Source: an uncultured Clostridia bacterium (GTDB taxonomy: Bacteria > Bacillota > Clostridia > TANB77 > CAG-508). Taken from it: a stretch of 14,741 nt of DNA. Positions 1-6,902 of the stretch are shown here, one piece after another (positions within the stretch are counted from its first letter, which is position 1; each line of letters begins with the position of its first letter). The stretch lies in contig CAPXSA010000023.1 in NCBI GenBank assembly GCA_948735595.1, positions 1 to 14,741 on the forward strand. The letters run 5' to 3'. Made by a program: the position numbers and the translations under genes. The notes beneath the pieces were generated by a model that was given only the letters and a program-made list of their open reading frames with translations, was not told the origin of the DNA and ran no database searches.

Positions 1-140
1 TGTGAAGCCCACCTCAAGATAAGATATCTCATATCGTTAAGATAGTAAGATTCCATGTAGACTACGTGGTAGATAGGTTGGAGGTGTAAGTACAGTAATG
101 TATTGAGCTGACCAATACTAATAAATCGAGGGCTTAACCA
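1..140 (+). rRNA. 23S ribosomal RNA, 3' end only (partial)
   Basis: The first 140 bases match the conserved 3' end of bacterial 23S rRNA from memory of the family. They include the segment around 80-120 with GGAGGTGTAAG and TATTGAGCTGACCAATACTA, and end with the typical GGGCTTAACCA at about 131-140. The gene enters from the left edge, so only the last few percent is present. The exact mature 3' end cannot be fixed from sequence alone. Confidence 0.95.
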
Positions 141-337
141 CAGTATATATATTAGCCAATAATATATGAAATGGAAGAGTTGAAAGAAAAGTTTACAGAT
201 GACTTTCTCTATATATTTTTGAGTGTATGCGACGTTAGTTCTTAGCAAGAAAATATGAAATATTTTCGAGTGATAGAAATAACTAGTGCAACGCGAAGCC
301 GTTGCGAAGGTAAAAATACCTTGATACACTATAATTT
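141..337 (+). other. 23S-5S internal transcribed spacer with hairpins
   Basis: This spacer of nearly 200 bases has no tRNA and no convincing gene. It contains AT-rich self-complementary sequence at about 144-167, a perfect 8-bp hairpin at 249-267 (GAAAATAT, loop GAA, ATATTTTC), and a GC-rich hairpin at 288-305 (GCAACG and CGTTGC arms with GCGAAGC at the tip). Such stems are typical substrates for rRNA maturation nucleases, but that role is inferred. A short open frame at 255-479 runs through it into the 5S gene and is not considered real. Confidence 0.7.
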
Positions 338-453
338 TCTGGTGATGATTACATGGAGGAAATACCTGTTCCCATACCGAACACAGAAGTCAAGCTCCAA
401 TGTGCCGACGATATTTGCGAGTTACCTTGCTGAGAAAATAGGTTGTCGCCAGG
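338..453 (+). rRNA. rrf: 5S ribosomal RNA
   Basis: The sequence has the hallmark 5S core ACCTGTTCCCATACCGAACA at about 364-383, followed by AGAAGTCAAGCTCC and, towards the 3' end, GGTTGTCGCCAGG. The terminal helix I forms between TCTGGTGA (338-345) and TCGCCAGG (446-453), which sets both ends to within a base or two and gives a length of about 116 nt, normal for 5S. It lies on the same strand downstream of the 23S end, the usual rRNA operon order. It is followed by a terminator with no tRNA genes. Confidence 0.95.
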
Positions 454-473
454 TTTTTTATTTTTATAAAAGA

Positions 474-513
474 AGCTAGAAATTAGATTTTTCTAATTTG
501 TGGCTTTTTTTTT
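474..513 (+). terminator. Intrinsic terminator of the rRNA operon
   Basis: A 13-position stem with one mismatch (arms 474-486 and 493-505, 6-base loop) is followed by an uninterrupted run of nine T's (505-513). It lies about 20 bases after the 5S gene and just before the promoter of the next operon. Confidence 0.85.
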
Positions 514-524
514 ATTTTATCCTG

Positions 525-551
525 TTGTCTTTTTTTATTTTATGTTATAAT
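525..551 (+). promoter_or_regulatory. Putative sigma-A promoter for the 589-3444 operon
   Basis: A perfect TATAAT lies at 546-551. The best upstream match is TTGTCT at 525-530 (15-bp spacing), or TGTTGT at 523-528 with 17-bp spacing, so the -35 is weak. Transcription would start near 558. This matters for the start codon of the next gene, because the ATG at 550 lies inside the -10 box. Confidence 0.6.
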
Positions 552-588
552 GTTTAAAAAAGAAGAAAGAAAAGGAGAAAAGAGATAT

Positions 589-1653
589 ATGGAAAATAAT
601 TTGACTGATCAAAAGGACAAAAATTCAGCAGAACATCAAGCTACAATTTCAGATGAAAGAAAAATGACAATTATTGGTTTAATGTTTAGCAAAACTACCA
701 GTGCTACTTTTCTGAAAAATAGAGATGGAATAAAATCTTTTCCTTTAGTAACAGAAGAAGAAAAAGCTTTTATAGATGAAGTATATGAAAAAATAAAGGA
801 TTTAGGTGTTGGAGAAGAGGTATTACAAGTTACTAATGTAGAGCAATTAAAAGATGAATTATATGCTAGGTGCCAAATTCCAAAGGAAGCAGTTGAAAGG
901 ATAAAACAAGAAAGGGCAGAAAAGGTACAAGAAAGCCTTAAAAAAATTCAGGAAGAAAGAGACAGAATCAATGCTAGAATCGCACCCGAAAATGAAAAGA
1001 GAGTTGCTAGATCAATGCAACGAGTTCCAGATTTGAGTATTGCTGAGGAAGCAAAACAAAATCAGAATGAGCAGGTAGACTATAAAGAAGATTTATATCA
1101 ACCCAATATTTTATGTGGACATTCTATAGGTATGCCTGAATTACCATTTATAGAAAAGATTAATTATACACGAGAAAGAATAGAAAATATTTCACCACAA
1201 ACTTCCTACCAATTTGCAAACAAAATCTATACAATAAAAAAGGTTGGAAGTATACTTTATATGTCTGCCCCTAACTTACAAGATAGTATATCAGAATATG
1301 AAATTACAATTTCACAAGATGGTACCTCTAAAACTGTTAGAAGATTTGGCGATATTTCTTTCAATAAAATGGATGATGCCTCTTATTCAACAGTAGTATT
1401 TTTAGGATTACTAGGTGAAAGAAATTTAGATGATAAAAAATTGCATGGCTATCTAGGAAGCCTAGAACTAGTGAAAGATCAAAACAAAGAAGGAGAAACA
1501 GAAAGTTCATATAGAGTAGTGTATTTACCAGAAGAGTATACTGCTATTGTTATATGGGAACAAATAGAAAAAGTAAGAAAAGGAAAAAGATTACAAGACC
1601 AAGGCAAAGTTTTACCAAGAGAGGCAAAGGCTTCAGGAGGAGATGAAAGATGA
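589..1653 (+). CDS. Hypothetical coiled-coil protein, first gene of a flavodiiron operon
   Basis: I do not recognise a family for this 354-residue protein. The ATG at 589 is preferred to the in-frame ATG at 550: AAAGGAG (571-577) sits at good spacing before 589, while 550 lies inside the promoter -10 box. The product is soluble, with no signal peptide or membrane segment. A charged helical stretch at about residues 98-145, rich in Glu, Lys, Arg and Gln, looks like a coiled coil. The region after about residue 165 is less charged, with predicted beta-strand character (alternating residues near 208-255 and 305-325), and the tail is basic. Its stop overlaps the start of the flavin reductase gene by 4 bases, indicating translational coupling. 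A link to the redox function downstream is inference from context only. Confidence 0.75.
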   Translation: MENNLTDQKDKNSAEHQATISDERKMTIIGLMFSKTTSATFLKNRDGIKSFPLVTEEEKAFIDEVYEKIKDLGVGEEVLQVTNVEQLKDELYARCQIPKEAVERIKQERAEKVQESLKKIQEERDRINARIAPENEKRVARSMQRVPDLSIAEEAKQNQNEQVDYKEDLYQPNILCGHSIGMPELPFIEKINYTRERIENISPQTSYQFANKIYTIKKVGSILYMSAPNLQDSISEYEITISQDGTSKTVRRFGDISFNKMDDASYSTVVFLGLLGERNLDDKKLHGYLGSLELVKDQNKEGETESSYRVVYLPEEYTAIVIWEQIEKVRKGKRLQDQGKVLPREAKASGGDER

Positions 1654-2243
1654 GTAAAGTAATATGGAAGCCAGGAACTTTTATATATCCCTTACCAGTA
1701 GTCATGGTTTCTTGTGGAGATATGGAAAAAAGTAACATTATTACTGTAGCTTGGACAGGCATTATTAATACAGACAAGCCAATGTGCTATATATCAGTAA
1801 GAAAAGAAAGATACTCACATGACATCATTCAAAAAACAAAAGAGTTTGTGATCAATTTAACTAATAAAGATTTAGTACATGCTACTGATTGGTGTGGAGT
1901 CAAAACAGGAGCAAAAGTAGATAAATTTAAAGAAATGAAGTTGACAAAGGAAAAAGCAAAGTTTGTCAAATGTCCGTTAATTAAAGAAAGTCCTGTATCA
2001 ATAGAGTGTAGAGTAAAAGAAATAAAAGAGCTAGGAAGTCATGATATGTTTATAGCAGAGATTCTGTCCATAGATGCAGATGAAAGTTATATCGATGACA
2101 GAGGTGCTTTTGATATTACAAAATGTAATTTAATTACTTATGCAAATGGGAAATATTTTACGTTAGGAAAACAAGTAGGCAAGTTTGGATATTCAGTAGC
2201 CAAAAAGAAGAATAAAAATAGGAAGGATAAACATACTAGGTAA
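1650..2243 (+). CDS. Flavin reductase family protein (flavoredoxin-like, FMN-binding split barrel)
   Basis: This 197-residue protein has the pattern of the flavin reductase-like split beta-barrel family, whose members bind FMN and reduce flavins or pass electrons to partner proteins. Visible marks are an N-terminal PLPVVMVSCGD segment (residues 14-24), IITVAWTGI (30-38), the SVRKERYSHDII segment (49-60) typical of the FMN site, and a C-terminal YFTLGKQVGKFGYSV (169-183). The tail after residue 184 is Lys/Arg-rich and probably disordered. AGGAGG at 1635-1640 precedes the ATG, which overlaps the upstream stop (ATGA). The flavodiiron gene follows after 19 bases, so this protein may be its electron donor; that pairing is inferred. 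It is cytoplasmic. Confidence 0.88.
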   Translation: MSKVIWKPGTFIYPLPVVMVSCGDMEKSNIITVAWTGIINTDKPMCYISVRKERYSHDIIQKTKEFVINLTNKDLVHATDWCGVKTGAKVDKFKEMKLTKEKAKFVKCPLIKESPVSIECRVKEIKELGSHDMFIAEILSIDADESYIDDRGAFDITKCNLITYANGKYFTLGKQVGKFGYSVAKKKNKNRKDKHTR

Positions 2244-2262
2244 AAAGGAGTGAGAAACTAAA

Positions 2263-3444
2263 ATGAAAAAGCAAATCAATGACTACATTTCTTGGATAGG
2301 AAAAACAGATTGGGAACTAAAGAAATTTCATGGAGATGAGTTTACGACAACAAAAGGTTCCTCTTATAATGCCTATCTTATTCAAGACGAAAAAACAGTT
2401 TTAATAGATACGGTATGGCTACCATATGATAAAGAATTTGTAAATAATTTAAAACAAGAAATAGATATTCATAAGATAGATGCTATTATTATGCAACATG
2501 GAGAAGTAGACCATAGTGGTTCTCTAGTAGAACTTATGAGAGAAATACCAAATACACCAATTTATTGTACAGCAAATGGTATAAAATCTATCAAAGGACA
2601 ATATCATCAAGACTGGAATTTCATTCCTGTTAAAACAGGAGATACCTTAGATATAGGGAAACATACTTTAAAGTTTATAGAAGCACCAATGCTACATTGG
2701 CCAGATACTATGTTTACTTATATGGAAGGAGCAGATATACTATTTAGTAATGATGGATTTGGACAGCATTTAGCATCAGAATATTTGTATGCAGATGAAG
2801 TAGATCAAGCTGTATTATGGGAGCAAGCACTTACCTATTACGCTAATATTTTAGCGCCATTTGGATTATTAGTAAACAAAAAAATTCAAGAGATACTAGC
2901 AATGAATTTGAAAATTCAAATGATATGTCCAAGCCATGGATTAATCTGGAGAAAAAATCCCGAGCAGATTATCCAAAAGTATTTAGAATGGGCAAACAAC
3001 TATCAGGAAAATCAAATTACCATTTTATATGATACTATGTGGAACAGCACTAGAAAAATGGCAGAAGCAATAGCAGAGGGAATACAAGAAATGGACAAAG
3101 AAGTCACAATTAAGATAATGAATACAGCCAAAGATGATAAAACAGAGGTATTAACAGAAGTATTCAAATCAAAAATAATTTTAGTAGGTTCTCCAACAGT
3201 CAACAATGGATATTTACATTCTATTGCAGGTATTTTGGAAATGATAAGAGGAATGAAACTCAAAAACAAAAAGGCATCTGCTTTTGGAAGTTACGGATGG
3301 AGTGGAGAAGCAGTGGGGCAAATAACAGAACTTTTAAAGAAGGCAGGATTTGAGATAATGAATGATGGGATGAAACAAATGTGGACACCAGACCAAGAAA
3401 TGAAAAAGCAATGTATAGAATTTGGAAGAGAAATTGCAAAATAG
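2263..3444 (+). CDS. fprA: A-type flavoprotein (flavodiiron protein, oxygen/nitric oxide reductase)
   Basis: This 393-residue protein has the usual length and two-domain plan of class A flavodiiron proteins, which reduce O2 to water or NO to N2O. The N-terminal metallo-beta-lactamase-like domain (about residues 1-245) carries the diiron ligands: HGEVDH (H79, E81, D83, H84), H145 in MLHWPD, D164 in SNDGFG and H225 in PSHG. The C-terminal flavodoxin domain (about 250-393) begins with ITILYDTMWNSTRKMA, the FMN phosphate loop. There is no fused rubredoxin or reductase domain, so electrons must come from a separate donor, plausibly the flavin reductase encoded just upstream. The ribosome site AAAGGAG (2244-2250) lies a rather long 12 bases before the ATG. 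It is probably a cytoplasmic oxygen-defence enzyme of an anaerobe. Confidence 0.95.
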   Translation: MKKQINDYISWIGKTDWELKKFHGDEFTTTKGSSYNAYLIQDEKTVLIDTVWLPYDKEFVNNLKQEIDIHKIDAIIMQHGEVDHSGSLVELMREIPNTPIYCTANGIKSIKGQYHQDWNFIPVKTGDTLDIGKHTLKFIEAPMLHWPDTMFTYMEGADILFSNDGFGQHLASEYLYADEVDQAVLWEQALTYYANILAPFGLLVNKKIQEILAMNLKIQMICPSHGLIWRKNPEQIIQKYLEWANNYQENQITILYDTMWNSTRKMAEAIAEGIQEMDKEVTIKIMNTAKDDKTEVLTEVFKSKIILVGSPTVNNGYLHSIAGILEMIRGMKLKNKKASAFGSYGWSGEAVGQITELLKKAGFEIMNDGMKQMWTPDQEMKKQCIEFGREIAK

Positions 3445-3497
3445 AAAACAGAATAGGATGGCAAAGAAAATATGATAGATGAATAAGATATAAAGAA

Positions 3498-3532
3498 AAA
3501 ACAGATTTTAGGAGTTTCCTAAAATCTGTTTT
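3498..3532. terminator. Perfect 16-bp bidirectional terminator between convergent genes
   Basis: The arms 3498-3513 and 3517-3532 are perfectly complementary, with a 3-base loop (GTT). An A-run precedes the stem and T's close it, so both strands give a stem followed by U's. It lies between the end of the flavodiiron gene on the plus strand and the end of the EAL gene on the minus strand, and can serve both. Confidence 0.85.
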
Positions 3533-3568
3533 ACTATTCAATCATTTCATTTTTCTACTAAAATAATA

Positions 3569-5830
3569 TTAGCTATTTTTTGTAAAATAATCTTCAAATT
3601 CTTCTCTAGAAATTGGTTTTGAGTAATAGTATCCTTGAATCACATCACATTTTAAGTTTCTTACGTATTCTGCTTGCTCTCTGGTTTCAACACCTTCTAC
3701 AATAGTCTTAACGCTAAGTTTTTTAGCAAGATATACAATGTAATTAATAATATTTTTATCACTTTCAAGGTTAGCCTTGTCCACAAAAATTTTATCTATT
3801 TTAATAATGTCAATAGGCATACTTTGTAACATACTAAGTGAAGAATAACCTGTACCAAAGTCGTCGATAGAAACGACAAATCCTTTTTCTTTAATAGAAT
3901 TTAATATTTTAATAATATCTATTTTACTATCTACTGTAGCACTTTCTGTAATTTCTAAATCTATTTTGCTTCTATCAACTCCGTATTTATCTGTAATTTT
4001 TTCATACTCATCAATAAAGTGTTCATATACAAAGTGTTCTTTAGAAACATTAATAGAAACGACTGGTACAGTACCATATTTTTCTTTCCATGCTGCCAAA
4101 TCTTTACAAACTTGTTCGAAAATATATAAATCTAATTTAACGATAAATTTATTTCTTTCAAATAAAGGAATAAATTTTCCTGGAGAAATTACTTGACCAT
4201 CTTTATGCCATCTTACTAATGCTTCAGCTCCAACAGCCTTTTCTGTACTTGCAGCAGTTTTAGGCTGATATACAATCACAAATTCGTGATCCCTTAAAGC
4301 CTGTTCCATACAAGATTCTATTTGCTGTTCTTCTACTAATTGATTTTCTAACACTTCATCAAAGATATAATAATTATCATGATATAGTCCTTTTATTTTA
4401 GAACGAGCCATATAGGCCTTATCTAAAGCTTTATGAATATCAGTATCTTTTGCAGTAATCTTATAAACTCCGATAGCCAAATTAACATGGATGTCAGTAT
4501 TATCTATTTTTAAATTAGAAGCTTCGAGGAATATTTTATTTAGTAATGTTTCAATGCTCTTTTCATAACTAAATATGGTAGCGAAGATATCGTTTGAAAT
4601 CCTACAAATAATATTATTATTAGGTAAAATACTGTCTAACTTTTCAGCAAGAGCCTTTAAAATTTTATTACAAAAATCATAACCATAAATATTATTTAAA
4701 GCTTTAAATTTATTAATGTCAAGTGCAATAATATATTTATTTTTAGCTTCTGTTTGCAAGAAACGAGCACCATTTTCTTTAAAGTAAACTTCATTTCCAA
4801 ATTCTGTTACAGGGTCAATATAAGCAATTTTATACAACTTTCTATTTTTCTTTTGACTAGACAAGTCGATAAATATACTAACTCCCAAAATAGCAAAAGT
4901 AATTCCAATACAAACTGCAACAGCGATTTGGATAAATTCAAGAAGTTCTTTTGCAATTGTATCATCTGGTGCAATACTGATAACATACCAGTTATTTACA
5001 TTTACTTTTTCATAGTGAATGAAATAAACACTTCTATCAAGTCTAATGTCAAAAGTACCAACTTGTTTAGATTTGATACCTTGCTCCATTTCATTAATTT
5101 TAGCAATGTTAGTTTCAGCTGTCATATTATCTCTTAAAAGTTGATAGAAATTGACCTTATCCTCAGTAACTGTGTCAGAAGAATCTATCAAAATAATACC
5201 ATCATTGTTTACTAAATAAGTACTACCTTTGCCATGGAATAAACGCCTTAACAAAATTTCTCTGTAATCATCTGTGTGGATAGTAGCAAATATAATTAAC
5301 TTTTTACCATTTAGTTCAAAAGCTTTTGCATATACATTTACAAGATAATCTGCTCCTGTAAGCACACTTGGCTGATTTTCAGCTAGATATACACTATTTT
5401 TTGACTTTTCAAAGTAACTTTCAATATTAGCATAATTTTTAACAGTATGACCATCACTAGTGATTCCATTACCATTTTCATCTAAAATAACAAGTCTAGT
5501 AAAATGATAATCTGCTAAATCAGGTCTATAACGCTTGAAAATTTCTTCAGGTGTATTAAAAAAGCCACTACTGATAGAAGATACCATTGTATCAATAAAC
5601 CTCTTTTGCTCTGTAATAGCAAGGTTTAGTTGTGCTGCTGTTTGTTCGCTTAGTTCAGTAATATTATTATAAACATTTTCATAAGTTAAATCGGTTACAT
5701 AATTAATACCAAAATAAGATAAAATTAGCATTAAAAGAAATAAAGGGAGTATCCATTTGATATTTAATTTGTAACGTCCTGCATTAGTATAGTATTTGTT
5801 TTTCACTTTTGTTTTTTCATTTTTACTCAT
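3569..5830 (-). CDS. Membrane dCACHE-like / degenerate GGDEF / EAL protein, predicted cyclic-di-GMP phosphodiesterase
   Basis: This 753-residue protein is a membrane sensor. It has a transmembrane helix at about residues 26-46, an extracytoplasmic region (47-298) resembling a double CACHE sensor, and a second helix (299-323). A GGDEF-type domain (about 333-490) follows, then an EAL domain (about 500-750). In the GGDEF domain the signature reads SNDIF (412-416), so cyclase activity is unlikely. The EAL domain keeps its catalytic marks: EALVR (536-540), SINVS (592-596), LEITES (625-630), DDFGTG (656-661), KID (677-679), EGVET (712-716) and QGYYYSKP (732-739). It should therefore hydrolyse cyclic-di-GMP in response to an external ligand. 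The ligand is unknown. The ATG has only a weak upstream Shine-Dalgarno sequence. The gene converges on the flavodiiron operon and diverges from the ribosomal cluster. Confidence 0.93.
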   Translation of the reverse strand: MSKNEKTKVKNKYYTNAGRYKLNIKWILPLFLLMLILSYFGINYVTDLTYENVYNNITELSEQTAAQLNLAITEQKRFIDTMVSSISSGFFNTPEEIFKRYRPDLADYHFTRLVILDENGNGITSDGHTVKNYANIESYFEKSKNSVYLAENQPSVLTGADYLVNVYAKAFELNGKKLIIFATIHTDDYREILLRRLFHGKGSTYLVNNDGIILIDSSDTVTEDKVNFYQLLRDNMTAETNIAKINEMEQGIKSKQVGTFDIRLDRSVYFIHYEKVNVNNWYVISIAPDDTIAKELLEFIQIAVAVCIGITFAILGVSIFIDLSSQKKNRKLYKIAYIDPVTEFGNEVYFKENGARFLQTEAKNKYIIALDINKFKALNNIYGYDFCNKILKALAEKLDSILPNNNIICRISNDIFATIFSYEKSIETLLNKIFLEASNLKIDNTDIHVNLAIGVYKITAKDTDIHKALDKAYMARSKIKGLYHDNYYIFDEVLENQLVEEQQIESCMEQALRDHEFVIVYQPKTAASTEKAVGAEALVRWHKDGQVISPGKFIPLFERNKFIVKLDLYIFEQVCKDLAAWKEKYGTVPVVSINVSKEHFVYEHFIDEYEKITDKYGVDRSKIDLEITESATVDSKIDIIKILNSIKEKGFVVSIDDFGTGYSSLSMLQSMPIDIIKIDKIFVDKANLESDKNIINYIVYLAKKLSVKTIVEGVETREQAEYVRNLKCDVIQGYYYSKPISREEFEDYFTKNS

Positions 5831-6184
5831 AATTCACATATAATCTATTATCTAAAAGGTAAGTAGATAATGAAATTATTTTCCTTTCTTCTAAAATATT
5901 CGTATAAGAGATTTTTGAACAAAAAATCTCTATAACAACTATATAATAAAGAAGGAAAAAAAGCAAGATGTTTTTATGCTTTTTGAGATTTACTAATAGC
6001 AATTAGCCTTAATCGAGTATATTACTACGTTGTACGCATTCTCTAAGTCAGTTGTATTCGAAGTCGCATCTTACGATACTCCACTCGACACTTCGTAATA
6101 TTGCTCTACTAAGGCTAATTTTAAAGAAATATACTAAAAAAACATTAACTAGCAATAACTTTTAGGGAAGTTAGGGAAAAACGG
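5831..6184. other. Divergent intergenic region without genes
   Basis: No open frame here is convincing on either strand. It holds an AT-rich hairpin at 5908-5930 (GAGATTTTT and AAAAATCTC arms), the 120-bp inverted repeat at 6001-6120 listed separately, and two direct copies of TTAGGGAA at 6162-6169 and 6171-6178, just before the rpmG promoter. The promoter for the minus-strand EAL gene must lie at the left end, but I see no strong -35/-10 pair. Confidence 0.6.
6001..6120. repeat. 120-bp imperfect inverted repeat (MITE-like or structured element)
   Basis: The left end AATTAGCCTT (6001-6010) is exactly matched by AAGGCTAATT at 6111-6120. The complementarity continues imperfectly for about 30 bases on each side (6001-6029 with 6091-6120, roughly 24 of 30 positions with one gap). 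The centre has a smaller stem between GTAT-CG (6054-6060) and CGATAC (6074-6079). It is noncoding and its base composition is more balanced than its surroundings. No clear target-site duplication abuts it. It could be a non-autonomous mobile element, a REP-like repeat or a structured RNA. Confidence 0.6.
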
Positions 6185-6213
6185 TTGACAGATGGTAAAA
6201 AAGGTGATAAAAT
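6185..6213 (+). promoter_or_regulatory. Strong sigma-A promoter of the rpmG-secE-nusG cluster
   Basis: A consensus TTGACA (6185-6190), a 17-bp spacer and TAAAAT (6208-6213) are preceded by an extended -10 TGA (6205-6207). Expected transcription start is near 6220. This is among the best promoter matches in the window and fits a highly expressed ribosomal operon. Confidence 0.85.
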
Positions 6214-6217
6214 AATC

Positions 6218-6242
6218 AAGCGTATGTGAGCAACATACGTTT
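6218..6242 (+). promoter_or_regulatory. Hairpin at the 5' end of the rpmG leader
   Basis: CGTATGT (6221-6227) and ACATACG (6233-6239) pair around GAGCA. Wobble and A-T pairs can extend the stem to 6218-6242, and TTTT follows. Because the predicted start is near 6220, the transcript would begin with this stem. It may stabilise the 5' end, or act as a weak attenuator; only four T's follow. Confidence 0.45.
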
Positions 6243-6287
6243 TAAAAAAGATGAAAAATGAAAAGCAAGAAGCTGGAGGTGTTTTAA

Positions 6288-6452
6288 ATGGCTGCAAAAG
6301 GAGCAAGAGAACCAATTACATTAGAATGTACAGAATGTAAAAGAAGAAATTATATGACAGAAAAAAATAAGAAAAACAATACTGATAGATTAGAAGTCGT
6401 AAAATATTGTAAATTCTGCAAAAAACGTACAACACACAAAGAAACAAAATAA
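6288..6452 (+). CDS. rpmG: Large-subunit ribosomal protein L33 (bL33)
   Basis: This 54-residue protein is ribosomal protein L33 of the large subunit. The zinc-ribbon version is present: two CxxC pairs at C14/C17 and C41/C44, in CTEC and CKFC. The segments ITLECTECKRRNY (10-22) and YCKFCKKRTTHKETK (40-54) are typical of the family, and the length is normal. GGAGGTG at 6275-6281 provides the ribosome site before the ATG. It starts the cluster, with secE beginning 22 bases after its stop, the classic Firmicutes order rpmG-secE-nusG. The four-cysteine form suggests zinc dependence; some bacteria also carry a cysteine-free paralogue elsewhere. Confidence 0.97.
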   Translation: MAAKGAREPITLECTECKRRNYMTEKNKKNNTDRLEVVKYCKFCKKRTTHKETK

Positions 6453-6474
6453 GCCTTTTAAGGGGGAAAATGAA

Positions 6475-6882
6475 ATGCCTAAAGATGTAAATGATAAAAA
6501 AGAAAAGAAAGAAAACAAGCATTTTTTTAAAGATTTTAAAGCAGAATTAAAAAGAGTAATTTGGCCAACACCAAAGCAACTTGTTAATAATACTGTTGCA
6601 GTTATTACCATTGTATTAATTACAGCTGTTATTGTATTTGCGTTGGATTTTGTTTTCAAAACAGTAGATGATTATGGAATTAATAAATTAAAAGAAGTTG
6701 TAGGAACACGTAATGAAGAATCTAATACAACAACTTCAAATGAAGAGAAGAATGACACTACCAATAATACTGCAAATGAAGCAAATAACACAACTACAAA
6801 CAATGAAGTAAATAACAGTACTACAAATAACCAAGCTAATAACAGTACAAATAATACAACAACGAATAACACACAAAATTAA
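6475..6882 (+). CDS. secE: Preprotein translocase subunit SecE with an Asn/Thr-rich C-terminal tail
   Basis: SecE clamps SecY in the membrane translocon. Residues 1-75 form the normal single-helix SecE: a charged N-terminus, the amphipathic segment FFKDFKAELKRVIWPT (17-32) with the conserved VIWPT, and one transmembrane helix at about 40-62. Single-helix SecE proteins are usually about 60-75 residues. This one is 135 because of a tail at about residues 80-135 made almost only of Asn, Thr, Ser, Glu and Ala, with many N-x-T/S triplets. With the usual cytoplasmic N-terminus the tail would lie outside the membrane. The frame stays open with no frameshift, and nusG begins 20 bases after the stop. 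AAGGGGG (about 6459-6465) is the ribosome site. Confidence 0.93.
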   Translation: MPKDVNDKKEKKENKHFFKDFKAELKRVIWPTPKQLVNNTVAVITIVLITAVIVFALDFVFKTVDDYGINKLKEVVGTRNEESNTTTSNEEKNDTTNNTANEANNTTTNNEVNNSTTNNQANNSTNNTTTNNTQN

Positions 6883-6902
6883 TAATTAGGAGGCTGTAAA
6901 TT

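Noticed and set aside
141..337. tRNA gene in the 23S-5S spacer
   Set aside because: No cloverleaf arms or TTCGA-type T-loop with a CCA-compatible acceptor stem are visible.
255..479. Open frame of 74 codons on the plus strand
   Set aside because: It runs through the 23S-5S spacer and the whole 5S rRNA gene and has no ribosome site.
550..588. Upstream in-frame ATG at 550 for the hypothetical protein
   Set aside because: It lies within the -10 box, so it would precede the transcription start. The ATG at 589 has AAAGGAG at good spacing.
4570..4610. Active diguanylate cyclase in the GGDEF domain
   Set aside because: The active-site signature reads SNDIF rather than GGDEF, so synthesis of cyclic-di-GMP is unlikely.
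5908..5930. Hairpin GAGATTTTT/AAAAATCTC as terminator
   Set aside because: It lies upstream of the minus-strand gene and no gene ends into it. Without a U-tract or partner gene its role cannot be supported.
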